DNA from: Rhizopus sp. PT2906
Taxonomy: Eukaryota > Mucoromycota > Mucoromycetes > Mucorales > Rhizopodaceae
Length of the DNA stretch: 64,000 nucleotides
Direction of reading: 5' to 3'
Assembly (NCBI GenBank): GCA_025529335.1
Contig: JAMYHX010000045.1
Location: forward strand, 1 to 64,000
Shown one piece after another: positions 45,601 through 57,683 of this stretch (position 1 is the first letter of the stretch; each line of letters opens with the position of its first letter). The position numbers were made by a program, and so were the translations under genes. The notes under the pieces were generated by a model, which searched no databases, had not been told where the DNA came from, and saw nothing but the letters and a program-made list of their open reading frames with translations.

Positions 45601-48600
45601 TATGAGTGATACGCTTTTCAAACTCACTCTTGGAGTGCTCGATATAACGCGTGATTTCTTCACGAGACTTCTTGACAATCTCTTGAATATCACTTTGAAC
45701 ATTTTCACCTCCTTGCTTGCGACGTTCAGCAATGGAAATAGCAAGTTGATCCAGAGTACGGCGAACAGTGGTTCGGGTCTCTTCAATAAGGATACCAACT
45801 GTAACCTTTGTCTTTTCGACAGATTCACCGTGGCTAGTCTTGGAGTAATCAACGCCTTCAAACTTCTTGCCAGCAGCAATAGTAGCAGATGATTCATGAC
45901 CAACAATATGAATTGAGGCAGCAGATTGCTTAGTCTTTTCAATGGTGGTATTGACCTTTGACAAGGTGGTTTCCTTGATTGAATTAAGCTTCTGTTCATA
46001 AACAGCGACATCAGTCTCTGAAGAAGTAGCAAATTCATGAGCAACGCGCTTCACTTCAGAAGTTTGAGTCCAAACAGTGCTTCGGATCCAAGCAAGAGTG
46101 TCATGGAAGGAGGTTTGAGAAGTGCCGATGACAGAAGTAGTTGTTCTCTTGGCCTTTTCAATAGCGACTACAAGTTCTTGTTGAGATTCATAAATGATTG
46201 TATCAATCTCTTCTTGAACGTTTTCAGACTTCTTTTGAGCACATTCAAGAATACGCTTATTCAAGTTGGTGAGCCATTCCTGAACAGTGACTTGGACCTG
46301 ATCATAGACAACAACCAGAGTCTCAGACTTTTCTTGCTTGCTCGTAGTAGTAGTCTTCTTCTTGTTATGTTCATGAAGAGTCTCAGCGTTACCTCCAAGT
46401 ACAACGTTGGTCTGAGTAACAGAAGGCTTCTCAACAACAGCAGTTGATACGCCTGATTTCTTCTTTTCTTGAGTTTCCTTGCCTTCATGGTGATGGAAGA
46501 TAGCAGCACTTGCCATAGCGGCAGCAGCAGCACCAATAGCAGTCAAAGCGGTCTTACCAGTGTTGCTAGAGGTCTTGTTCTCTTCAACGACTGTAGAGAC
46601 CTTCTCTTCGACCTTACCAACCTTGGTTTGTTCAACTTCAGCTTCGACCTTATCAGTTACTTGGGTCTTTTGATCGACAGCGACCTTGTGGGTTTCTTGG
46701 GTCTTGGAAACATCCGTCTTAACAGTATCAACCTTATCAGTGGTAGTGGACTTCTTTTCGGCAATGACACCAACCTTTGCGACCTCAGCCTTCTTTTCGT
46801 CAGAGGTATTGACAACTGTCTTGGTTTCCTTAACCTTGGATACCTTGGTTACGATTGTCTGAATATCCAAGACAACCATACGGGAGACAGTAGCACCAAA
46901 GGAGTAGTTGGAGTAACGAATAATCTCCTCCTTTGTAACTTCTTGCTTTTCAATTGATTGCTTGAAGTGAGTAATATTGGCCACAATGGATGCCTTGATG
47001 TTATCCAAGGAATACTCAATACGACGACGCTCAGCCCAGCTAAGATAAGTCAAATGGGCATAGTATGTACGTAAGACCAACTTGGCTTCCTCAATACGAG
47101 TAGCAAGCTCGATCTGAGCAGCATCGACAATAGCAATGGTGTCCTGCTTCAAGGTTTCCTGAGATGAAGAGGATTCTGCGATCCAAGAGATTTGTTGAGT
47201 GACTTCCGTAAACCAACTGGTAAGCTTGGTCTTTGTTTCGATCAACTTGTTGCTAACTGTCTCTTGGGCAACACTGACCATCTTTTCATCCAAGACAACT
47301 GAGATCTCAGCTTGATCAGTCTTGCTGACTTGACTGTTTTGAGCCTCAGAGACTTCTTGAGTGATAGCATTCTGATAAACTTTGAGTTCAGAAGACAAGC
47401 TTTCTTCGGCAGTACGAGTTATTTCAAGCCAGTACTCTTCAGAGACTTCATAGTGCTTCTCAGTACGAATAGCAGTGACTTGCTTGGTAACCAAGGTTTC
47501 TGTCTGAGAGATGGCCTTGTCAATTGTGTTGATAATGGAAGTTTGCTTAGAAGCCAATGTGGTAGAGGACTTCTCGACGTGAGTGGTAACAGAGGATCTG
47601 ATTTCACTCAATTCGACAGAAAGCTGCTTACGAGAGTTTTCAACAATAGTATTGATTTCCTCTTCAGAGCTACCGTTCTTCTTGGCGACTGAGATGGCTT
47701 CGTACAATCCAATGAGCCAGTAACGAATCTTGACTTTGATGGTATCGACAGTAAGAAGAATGTGTTCATGGGAAGACACTTCCGTTGTAGTGCTGCCTTC
47801 AACACTAGTAGAAACTTCCGTCTGAACCTTCTTTTGTTCTTCAATCACAGAGGCATAGTGACGATCAACTTCTTCTGTAGCAGAATCCAAGACAGAGTCG
47901 AAGTCAAGCTCGTTAGCATAGTTGATGTCTTCATGATGCAAACGATCAAGGAAGCTTTCAAAGATACGAGCACGGTAAAGCTCCTTGACTTGCTGAATGG
48001 AGACATGCCATTCAGGAATGGAGCCGGAGACGATGTGTTCAACAGAGGTGTAGACACGAAGATGCTCGTCCAAACGTCTGAACAATTCTTCACGAGATTC
48101 CTCAATGGCTTGAATCAACTCGGTCTTTGAAGCACAACGGTGAATGCGTTGGCTGAACACAATTCTCCATGCACGAACAATGGATTGGGATTCTTGGATA
48201 ACCTGTACTGATGTGCGCTTAGAGCGACGCACAACGACTGTTTCAGTATTCTTGGACTTGTCGGTTGCAGAAACCTTGGACTTGGATTCTTGTTTTTGAA
48301 CGGCAGTGGTGGCTATTGAGTCGGTCTTCTTGCAGTCAGAGCTTTCAGTAAGCTTATCCATAATCTTGGAAGCTACACCAACAACAGCTGTGCCAGCAGC
48401 AGCAGCACCAGCTACGATACCAACGCTACTGAGGATGTCATGGGCATCATGATGGCTTTCCTTGTCATCAGTCTTTGCGACATTGTTAGAAGAGCGCTTG
48501 GTCTTCTTGGCAAATACTTCATCAACCTTGAACTTGATCTCTTCAACGGTTTCGATAACAGCACCTTCTTCAATAGAAGCAGCAATGGTATCAATAGAAG

Positions 48601-51600
48601 TAACATGTTCAGCATTCTTCTTGCCAAATACTGGTACGGAGAACTTCCAAGTGATAGCTTGGGCAGCCTTTGACTCGTTATATTGAAGCAATACAAGTTC
48701 GGTATCTTCAACAATACTGTCGGATTGACGGATACCCAAAGTATATTCCTCATAACTGTCAAGCTTAATACGACCTTCAGGTGTAAGAGACCATTTCTGT
48801 GTACCAAGACCGGATTCAGAGGACTGTTTGATCAAGGCATTCTCTTGAACACCTTCATGGACATCAATCACAAGCTTGGATCCGTAATTATACAATGAAT
48901 CATCACGGAACGTCCAGAGCTGGCTCTTGTAGTCCTTGAAGCTAAGTTTCTTCAATACCAAACTGGCGCCTTCAGAAGTAGCGTTATCCTTTACAGCAAG
49001 AACAAGACTGTCACCACCCTTTGTATCGGCCTTGATGAAGAACCAAGTGGAGACAGGGAAGACACCATAGCGGTAGGACTTGGTAATCTTTGTGGTGGTA
49101 ACCTTTTGACAGGTATGGACCCAAGTGATAACAGTAGACAAGGCTACATTAGCTTCCTTCTCGACTTGATAATTGGTGTAGACAGGAATGTGCAACTGAA
49201 TAGGATGAGCAACTGACTGGTGCTCAGATTCAGTGGTAGTAGTGACTCTGTACTTGCTTGTTGCTTTGTCAACAACGATTGTGGCAAGGTAAATAGTTTC
49301 GGAGTCGATCTTGACAGAAAGAGCGCCCTTGCTGGTAATATAGAACACTTGAGTAAGTGTGTCTGTGCTGCTAGAGAGAAGCAGCTTGCTAGCACTCTTG
49401 TCGAACACAAGACGAAGCATGTATTTGTAGTTCACCAAATAACCATCAACATAAGCCCACAGGAATCGCTTATGGTCATCACGAGAAACAATAGAAGAAA
49501 ACGTTACTTCATCCTTTGCGCTTGTGCCTGCGCTCAAGAAGGCGTTTTCGTTACCAACACGGACAAAGAACCAATTTTCAGTACTAGGCCATTGGTTGTC
49601 GTGAGCCATCTTATGGTAGAAGGTTGACTTTAACCATTCAAAAGCAAGAACGGCAGAAAGAGAACTTGAGACAGCACTGACCTTACCAGCCTCGATAATA
49701 GTGTAGCTGGATTCGACACTAGTAGTCTTCGTTTGATCGACAGGAACAAGAGCAGGAACCTTAATTTCCCATCGTTGTTCAGCACGAGCAAAGTTACTCT
49801 TCTTGTGAGACTTTTCTTCTTGGACAAAGACATCAACAGGGCCGGACTTTTCGGTGGCAGGTTTGAGCTCCTTAACAGAGAGAACGAGGCTACGCTTGCC
49901 AGCTAAATGGATAACACCGCTGTCAAGGTCAAATTCCCAATGTTGATCGGAGATACCCAATGATGTCTTTTGAGTGGAGATACCGACACGTTCGCCTGAA
50001 GAGACATTATCAGTCAGAGAAGCATCGAGTACAAGGTTATGTCCCTTAAGATTGACAAGGCGGCCACCTCTGTAGGACCAGAGTTGACTGGCAAAATCAG
50101 TAGTCTTGATAGGAGCAAGAACAACATAGCTGCCGTCTCTGGCAATACCGTTGGCCACATCAAGGACATAGCCATGAAGGTAACTCTTGATCATGAAGTA
50201 ACCATCAGTAGGGAAGAATGGCTTCTGATGAGACTTGTAGCGAACAACCTTTTCATAACCAGTGGGAACATACTGATAGGAAAGGTGGAATGAGTCTTGA
50301 CGAGAAGCATGTGTGACCTTTTTGATCTCGGTGTTAACAGTATCCTGCTTCTGACTATCAGCAACAGTGGTAGAATCTGTCTTTGAGCTTTGGCCAAAGA
50401 TGGAAGTGACAGCGTTGGCAGCACCTGCAGCACCTGCCAAGATGGTAGCACCAGCAGTGGCAATGCCCAAGTTACCGGTAAGGTTGAGTTTGTCAGTGAC
50501 AGATCCTTGCTTAACAGACTCTTCGTCTTCTTCACTGTCCTCATCGTCGTCGCTTTCGCTTTCTTCAACATAGTCATCAGAGCTTTCTTCGGTTTCCTTG
50601 ACTTCAAGTTTATGATCAGTGAAACCTTCCACTACTTGACTAGAAGCAACAAGACCACCAGTGATGGCAGAGACGACATTAGTGACTTCTTCAGTAGTAG
50701 TCGTAGTTGACTTGCTAGATCCATAGACAGGCTTGGAGAAGACCCAACGAAGCCATTGTTCAGATTTGATTGAGACCTCTTGTTGACCCTTTTCGTTAAC
50801 AAACTTGCGAACGCGAAGTTCATGAATACCGACTTGGGCACCAGATACAGAAGTACGTCTGGAGTTGGAGACACCGACGACTAAGCGTTGATCGGATCTC
50901 AAATGGATTTCACCATCAGCAGTAAGTGACCAGAATTGATACTGTGACATGTTCTTTTCACGAACATACAAAGGTGTACGCAGACCGCCTTCAATCAAGA
51001 CGCCTTTAACGGGAGTGGCATCCAAAGCTAATCCAGTTTGAGCATTGATAAGGTGACCATCCTGGTAGAACCAGAAGTGCCATTGGTATTCCTTAAAGTT
51101 GACAGGTCTCAAGGTAACCTCGTATTCAGTAAGACCGTCACTACCAGTAATAGGTTTCTTTTCAACAGTCAAGGCAAGACGTTCCTCACCATAGTTGACA
51201 CGAATGAAGAAGCCTCCCTCAGGGAACACACCCCAGCGACGGACAATAGTGATCTTCTCGGTACGTTCATAGCGATCAACATTGGTTGTGGTAACAGTAG
51301 TTTCACTAATACTTTCAATAGAAACATCTTCTTTGCTGCTTTCCAAGACACCAGTAGCCTTCGTACCGTTAGCTCTTCCAAAGACAGGAATAGCAAAGGA
51401 CCAACGTTGATATTCAAGGTCAAGAGAGCCTCGAGTGTGTAGTTGGACTTCAGCACCATCAACGGCCTTGTTACCCTTAGGACCTAAGACGAGTCCAGGT
51501 CGGGACTTGGGGTGTAAGTGACCATCTACAGTAAGGCCCCAGATTTGGTTCTTTCGTTGTCTCTTCAAGAACTTTTCATGCCATTGGATAACGTCACTTC

Positions 51601-54600
51601 CAGGGTTTAATGCACCACCAGCAATGTCAATGACATAGCCTGTTTCAAGGTTAGCGAGGCATTCTTCATCCTGAACATGCCAGAGTTGACGACGGAAATT
51701 CTTGGTATCGAGCTTGGCAAGGATAAGCTTGCTTCCTTCTTTACGATCAGAGACGGTCAAAACAAGAGAACTATCAGCCTTTGAACGGATAAAGAACCAG
51801 TTCTCGGGGAATACACCACAGACATGAGTGACAAGTTTAGTGTGTGAAGAAGTAGCTAACGATAAAAAAAGGGACAAGGGTTAGCGCATTGCTCATTATG
51901 AACAGTATATCTAACGGTATTTACCTTGACCGTATCTGACTGTTAAAAGAATTCTTTCAGTACGTGACAAGACTTGAAGTTCCTTCTTGTAGACATCACT
52001 ATAGCGAGATTCATAATGACCGTGGACAAAGCCCCAGTTGTAGTGCTCGGTTGTGTTGTTAGAATAAGCAAGTTGGACATGGAATTGCCTGTCTTGCTCT
52101 ACCAGGACAAAACCAAGGTTATTCTTGACTTCAGAGACAACTGAGCCATCGGTCTTTACGAGCCATCGTTGACGTTGGTCAATTGTATGCTTATCGGTAA
52201 TTAATTGTTCTCTGATCTGAAGTTCACTTCCACCAACCAGATCATCTTCCGCATGAAGGACCAAACCGGTAGCCACGTGAACAAGGAAGCCGTCACGGAA
52301 AGCCCATTGGAATCGCTCGTAGTGTCCGACCTCCAACTTGCTGACAATGACAGTAGAGTAAGATTGTGGCTTTTCGGGCACCAAGGCGAGGCCGTTATGT
52401 GCAGTAATGAAGAAGGTATCTTCTGGCCAGTTGGCAATACGATGGATTGTCTTTTGTACATATTGGCCATTCACTTTCTTGCATTCGCTCAAAAGAGAGA
52501 CCTTCCAGCTTGACAAAAGTTGGCGGCCATTTTCAACCTTGACTTCAGGAGATAAGAGACCCCATCGGTGCTCTTGCTTGACTGAAGCGTGTTCAACAAG
52601 AGTGAGTTTGTAACCAGATTCAGTAGATTCTGGGATAAGAGAAAGTGCCGAATTTGAGCCATGAACAAGATAACCTTCTGTGGTAATGAACCATTTTTGA
52701 GAAGCAGAGTTAGCCTGGCGTAATTCTTGACGGATGGTAGATCCAACTGCGACGTCTGGAAAAAATTAAATGCAAGAAAATTTAGAGAAACGATACACAA
52801 TGGTAATACTGTGCGACTTACTGTTAACATCAATTGCCAACTGGGTGGCAAAATTGATTAAAATACCATTCCAGTGCATCCAAAGTTGGTAACGCCAGTC
52901 CTCCTTACTGATTTTAGATAAAGTAAAGGAGTCTCCAGAAACGTTTGCAGTAAGAACAAGAGGAGATTCATTAGTACTGCCACTGGTAAAAGAGCGGATG
53001 AAGAACCAGCCGCTTGGGTATTGGGCATAATGATGATGAGTAACAGACTTTTGGACAGTTGTCTCTGTAACAGAAGCTAGGGAAAAAAATTAGAATTAAA
53101 ATCCAGTTACAGCTATGCTGCCTTCATGTTAAACTTACAAGACTTTTGCTTAAAGACAGGCAGAACAAAATTCCATCGCTGTTCTTCGTGATCGGGTGTC
53201 TTTCTGGAGGCCAAAACAAGGTTTGCCGTTTCTCCTGATTGTGCGTCAATAGCAAGTACCTTGTCCTTGTGAGTCTTGGCATGGATAAAGCCTTCGACAG
53301 ATAGACCCCATTGCTGATTTTCATAGCCTTCTGACTTTTGCTTATACTGGCAAAGTTCGGAACCATCAACTATACAGCCACCGCGTACGTCCAACACCAA
53401 ACCTGACGCCTTGTTAAAGAGAAATCCGTCTTTGTGAGTCCAGAGTTGACGGTTATAATTTTGCATATCCAGTTTAGTAGCGATAACTTGTGCAGCAAGC
53501 TTTTCAGTTTCAAGAACAGTAATGACAAGACCATGCTTTTGATTTTTGATAAAAAAGTAACCCTCGGGGAATACACCAATTTGTTCAGTAGCAGAGACAA
53601 TTTCAGTGGTTTTCTTTTTGAAAATAGGAAGAACAATAACAAACTTTTGATGAGAGTGAACTTTGTGGTCACTTTGTTTTTGAAGTAAGACATTAGCACC
53701 TTCACGGTTCAAGTTAAACCAATTATCCTTGAAACCGAGAACGTAGTGTGGATCACTCTTTAAGCGGATGGAGCCAGAAGAACCCAAGGCCCAGGCTTGT
53801 TTAGTTAGATCCTTATCAGAAGACAGTGGAGATTGGCAAATGGGGGCTTCATCAGATATGTTATCAGCACTTAAAGCGAAGCCAGAGGCTTTGTTAATCA
53901 AGCGGCCCGTTAAAGCGTCATAATGCCAAAGTTGGCTTTCATAATTAGTTTTACGGAGAGGTTCAAGAGACAATTTGCTACCGGGACCATTGACGGAAGC
54001 AGCGTCAACGCCAACGAAGTAACCGGTAGATTCAGACTTAATAAAGAACTCGTTTTCAGGGAAATTATCCGATTGAAAATGAGCAGACTCGTCAAGACAG
54101 CCTTCTTCATCTTTTTAAAAACGCATGAGTGAGATAATAAAAAAAAAGGACGCGTTAGAAAAAACGTACCATGATGAGAATGAAGAGAGGATGTACTAAT
54201 GCTACCAAGAGAAGCACCACTAATAGTACGCTTCAAACTATCAACGGAACCAGAAATAACAGAACCAACAGTGGTACGCTTTGCAGGCAAGACAAATTCC
54301 CAGCGCTGCTCCTTGCGTTCCTTGACATTTTTCTTGTCAACCAACTGTAAATGAACATGTTGGCCTTCGCGACGAGAGAAGAAGGAGTCCTTGATTCCAA
54401 GTACAAGATTAGAATCTTTGGCCAGATAAATGTGGCCGTCAGAAGAAAAACCAAAGGTTTGACCATCAGAGGAGTTTGAGTCTCTTTGAACGATCACATC
54501 AGAGCCAACCTTTGCAGCACCTAATGTAAAATTGGTCAGGGTACTGAGACGCGTCAAATGATAAATAAAAGCTTACCTTTGGCAATATCGAGAACAAACC

Positions 54601-54778
54601 CGGTCTTCTTGTTGTGAAGACGACCATCTTCGCTATGTTGCCAGAGCTGTGAGTCAACATCCTTGCTACGGATGGAGGCGATAACCACAGGTTCACCAGC
54701 CGTGAACTTTTCGACTGACAGAACGTAGCCGTTGTTCAAATTTTTAATGAAAAACCAGCCTTCAGGAGAAGAGGACAT
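36656..54778 (-). CDS. Giant beta-trefoil / helical-repeat / HAD-like protein (5885 residues)
   Basis: Nine exons in order: 54778-54577, 54520-54170, 54110-53139, 53076-52822, 52755-51925, 51855-42707, 42654-40326, 40275-39211, 39159-36656. The total is 17,658 nt, exactly 5886 codons, with no internal stop and all introns 50-69 nt. Residues 1 to about 1960 hold ten beta-trefoil lectin-like domains. About 1960-5600 is helical, with Trp-containing repeats and Ala/Gly-rich hydrophobic segments. About 5612-5850 is a HAD-like domain, and the end is KVKGWFNK. There is no signal peptide, so it is probably cytoplasmic or membrane-associated. Size and architecture suggest a scaffold, for example at septa, the cortex or organelles; this is inference. 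I know of no characterised homologue. A Lys/Asp/Ser-rich charged linker lies at 42450-42654. It is unlikely to be several genes: each splice junction is in phase and no start or polyadenylation signal separates parts. Confidence 0.85.
36740..37480 (-). other. C-terminal HAD-like domain, catalytic motifs degraded
   Basis: The fold order matches type II haloacid dehalogenases. Motif I is VVAYDLVGTVVNY with the nucleophilic Asp kept. The cap region is DFNNFVNDWFGAYSEI, later AEIEELCESW. Motif II is ATIAISDSFS in place of hhhSNG. Then comes FSAEMFTG where dehalogenases have a Lys motif (YKPD), here GTSQSA. Motif IV is LVSSNAQLVSAAKKQG, where SSNxxD has lost its Asp. With motif III Lys and motif IV Asp absent it is probably not a working hydrolase. 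Confidence 0.7.
37650..48600 (-). repeat. About 19 Trp-containing helical repeats with Ala/Gly-rich hydrophobic segments
   Basis: A unit of about 45 residues recurs with the form W[LF]..L...[IV]....[QK]GG.NV..D[IV]..IV..S..E[LIV]....K. Clear cases are VREWYEKLIVDISERAKKGG, ITAWFSQVIRDVSLRVHQGG, VDTWFTRLTEKVIARTKQGG and IREWLRTVAERVSVTSQKGG. Many are followed by a second motif, WI....V.Q...I..[IV], and then a Ser-rich turn (for example IEWAKNLVIQSSQQIKSIG). Six Ala/Gly-rich segments of about 20 residues sit between repeats, plus one earlier in the lectin region. They are described as a separate finding. The unit is predicted to form long helical bundles. Confidence 0.75.
48640..54778 (-). repeat. 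Ten tandem beta-trefoil (CBM13/ricin-B fold) domains
   Basis: Each domain of about 160-180 residues opens with a P-x(2-4)-FF-[IV] strand: GWFFIKN (residue about 7), NEFFIKS (about 203), GYFFIKN (about 366), GWFFIRS, DTFFITA, NWFFIRS, GGFFIRV, GYFMIKS, NWFFVRV, TWFFIKA (about 1805). The internal signature is QLW...DG.L.N..TG.VLD, then Q.W....DG.I, then LVLG, then RW.F..P.F at the end. The repeated Q-x-W is the hallmark of ricin-B-type trefoils, a carbohydrate-binding fold. An acidic insert (ESSDDYVEESESDDDEDSE) separates domains 7 and 8. There is no toxin catalytic domain. Confidence 0.8.
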
Positions 54779-56808
54779 AGTTTTTAGTACTTGTACAAGA
54801 GAAAAAAAGGGGGTAAAAGGAACAAAAAGGTGAAAAGGACATTGGGTTTTATAAGGATTATGCTGGAAAGGTTACAATGAATCTGTGTTACCGTACTACC
54901 TGAAACGTTATTAAAAAAAAAGTCTAATTTTCAAATGGGCTTTTTTTACTTTCCAAAATGAAGCCGTGGTCCGGTTGTAGAACCTCTTCTTCTTTACTAC
55001 TTTTTCAAAAATAAAAAGACGGATAAAAGTAGTGTAAACTAGGTTTATCCTATATTCATGACTTTTGTCATTATTGATAAATAGAGTTTAAAAAAGAAAA
55101 AATTGGCTTGTGGTTGTCAAAAATTCGAGAAAAATTTTTGCATAAAGTTAACTTTTTCTGTTTGTTATACAACATTGAGCTAATAATAACAACAGCAATA
55201 GATGAATTTTATGGCGTTACTTTATCAAGTTAGTACTTGACCTACGCGAGAACTACTTCATCAAAGGCGCGATATGAAATAGAGATGAGTCTACTGACAA
55301 CCTAAGAGTAAAATTACTGTTATTTATTCTTAAAGAAGGAGAGTGAGAAAAAATAAACAAACAGTAAACAATATCTTTGGCTGGAACATACTTGAATAAT
55401 CCATTACTATAAAATAGGTCTGGCTATAGTTACACGAATATTTATGCGCCATTTGCACCCGTTCATTTACAAAGAACAAAGGAGGGTCATTCATGCGTAG
55501 TTGCCATGACAATAAATCGAATGATGGCCGCAGATAGCATTGTTTATTTAAAAGCCACTCTAAGGGAACCTAGCACAGCATAAACGCCCAAGGGACCACT
55601 TGATCATTTTACCATCGGAAACTTCCCGAGCTGCAAAATAGGTTTGACTATTTACGTTCTAGTCCCGAGAACACGACTTTAGGGCCCCTTTTGGTTTCCT
55701 TTTATATTTTCGTGTTATTTCCCCACCTTCATTTACTGTTTACATTCTCTTTCATAAAACAATGAATGAACTATGATAGCTGAAAGAACAAGTTTCTCTA
55801 AGTAAATTAGTAAAGTAGACGAAACAGACTACAAGTGATGCAAGAAAAGTAAAACTTACATCATTCTTTCAAAGTTTTGCGAAAGTGTTCACAAACATTG
55901 CTCTGTTGCAACCAAACAGACAACACAGCCAATAGAATGAACTTCATTCAAAACGCGATGAACACGGCTAATAATAGAGAAAGAAGACGCTAAGGCTACC
56001 CGGATGAAATGGAGATAGTTTGACTTATCTTTCAGAAAGACTTTTCACCCCCAAAAAACCATTTTAGACAGTAGTCTTGTACCTATTTGGTACCTATTGC
56101 TTTTTTTATCGTACTTCTCATACTCCTTGTTAAATTTGGGTCAATACTCTGATTTGACTGCGGAAAGGCAAAAACAATAGTTTATACCTCCAAACATTAA
56201 CTACATCTACAACAAGATGACTGTGGAGGGTTTTCAAAGTGAAATATCCATCATCTTTGAGCATTGATCGTACCTTAATCTCGGTCATAGCCAATATATT
56301 AATTTAATCTCAGCATACAACGCGTCATTTAGCATTCACCAGATTTTTACTTGCGCCTATAAATAAGAAACAGCTATTATTTTCCTTATGTGAGTGAGTC
56401 AAAAGATATCCTTTCATTTCATTCCTTTTCCAGGATGTCGATGGCTGGCTCAACCCTTCATTATCTTGAAATGTGCTGTTATTAATATTCCTTCTGATCT
56501 TCAACACCACTTTTTTGGGTAATTCCCAATCTTCCATTTTTGATAGAGAACAGGTTTTGGCAAAGAAAATCGAAAAATGGTTATTAATGAGACGTACGTT
56601 ATCCGCTATTACTGATCCAGCCTTATCCGATGGCTGTACCATTCTCAGCTGACGAGATATATCTGGAAACACCTATTTGAGTATATAAAAGAGAGCTTTT
56701 TAGATAGAGCGACACCACATGAATAGTCCGTATTACAATGTGGTGTATATGGTTGTCGTGTATTGATAGCTTACCTTTTTTCTTTACTTCTTCTTTTTAC
56801 ACAATTGG
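54779..56808. other. Upstream region of the giant gene
   Basis: About 2 kb with no supported gene on either strand. The longest frames (for example 56325-56672, minus) have no domain or codon signature. The part next to 54778 is AT-rich and should hold the promoter and leader of the giant gene. No repeat or RNA gene is apparent. Confidence 0.4.
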
Positions 56809-57108
56809 ATGTTATTGCTTCACACACTCAGTACTTCTTCGTGTTACGTCTACGATTTGGAAGTTACTGAAGAAAACATAAAGTAATCTCTAGATCCCAT
56901 AAAGAATGCGACAGTAGAAGTGGTCTGGCTTACCAATGGTAGCCCAAATTTACCCTTTACTGTTGGAATTCAAAGATTAAAAAAGGAGCCCTGGAGATAT
57001 AAAGAATACTATAATGAGACGAAGAAAGTAGGTTTGATAGAAATTACTGAGGACAATGAATCAACGACATTAAGTAGTGATTCCATTGAAATAACCAGTA
57101 GATCCTAA
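56809..57108 (+). pseudogene. Possible small secreted-protein gene with one in-frame stop
   Basis: From the ATG at 56809 the frame reads MLLLHTLSTSSCYVYDLEVT, then a TAA near 56881, and continues as PIKNATVEVVWLTNGSPNLP and a Glu/Ser-rich end to 57108. A hydrophobic start and a short beta-rich body would fit a small secreted or wall protein. No intron removes the stop cleanly. It is either a recent pseudogene or not a gene. Domain assignment is not possible. Confidence 0.3.
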
Positions 57109-57683
57109 TAAAATCTATCTAATGTGCCATTAAAAAAGACTCTCTATCTGGAGCTGACTTGCATGATATCAAAATCAAAGCAGCCAATCATAATGTAGCA
57201 AAAAAGCGTATTCTTCAAAGTTGAGCCCAAAAAATAAAACATATTCATTTATTGGTAAAAAAAGAATTAAGACGTGCCCACTTTTTATGTCTTTTTGGAC
57301 AAGTAAAAGATTTATTTATATTCATGCGTTTTACAAAGATAAAGAGCCCTCGGAAAAATAATAACTGTTATTAATAACTGTTATATACTACTTTTTATAC
57401 GTGATGTACTACATTAGTACTATGAATACAATCAAAGTTGTCAGCATACAAACTTACATACAGATACTCATACAGTATTGGAATGGGCTTTAGCTAAGGT
57501 TTCGTTGGGATGTCGGAAACAGAATGTGTAATGACTACCAAAGCACCAACATATGCAACGGTTTCTCTCCCAGTCCAATAGATTACAATATCTTTCTTGG
57601 AATAAATATCACATTAATTTATTTGTTTATGCATTCTTTTTTTTTTTTTTCTTACTTTTATCTTTGCCAATAAAGAAAAAAAA
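57109..57683. other. Intergenic
   Basis: No gene seen. A T tract at about 57637-57650 precedes the ATG of the next gene. It probably contains that gene's promoter. Confidence 0.45.

Noticed and set aside
37238..50710. Many open frames of 60-185 codons on the plus strand opposite the giant gene
   Set aside because: They are antisense shadows produced by the biased codons of the long repeat-rich exons; their translations are Leu/Ser/Asn-rich and carry no domains or splice structure.
48640..54778. Ricin-type toxin
   Set aside because: Only the beta-trefoil lectin fold is present. There is no N-glycosidase domain, no signal peptide, and the domains belong to a huge scaffold-like protein.
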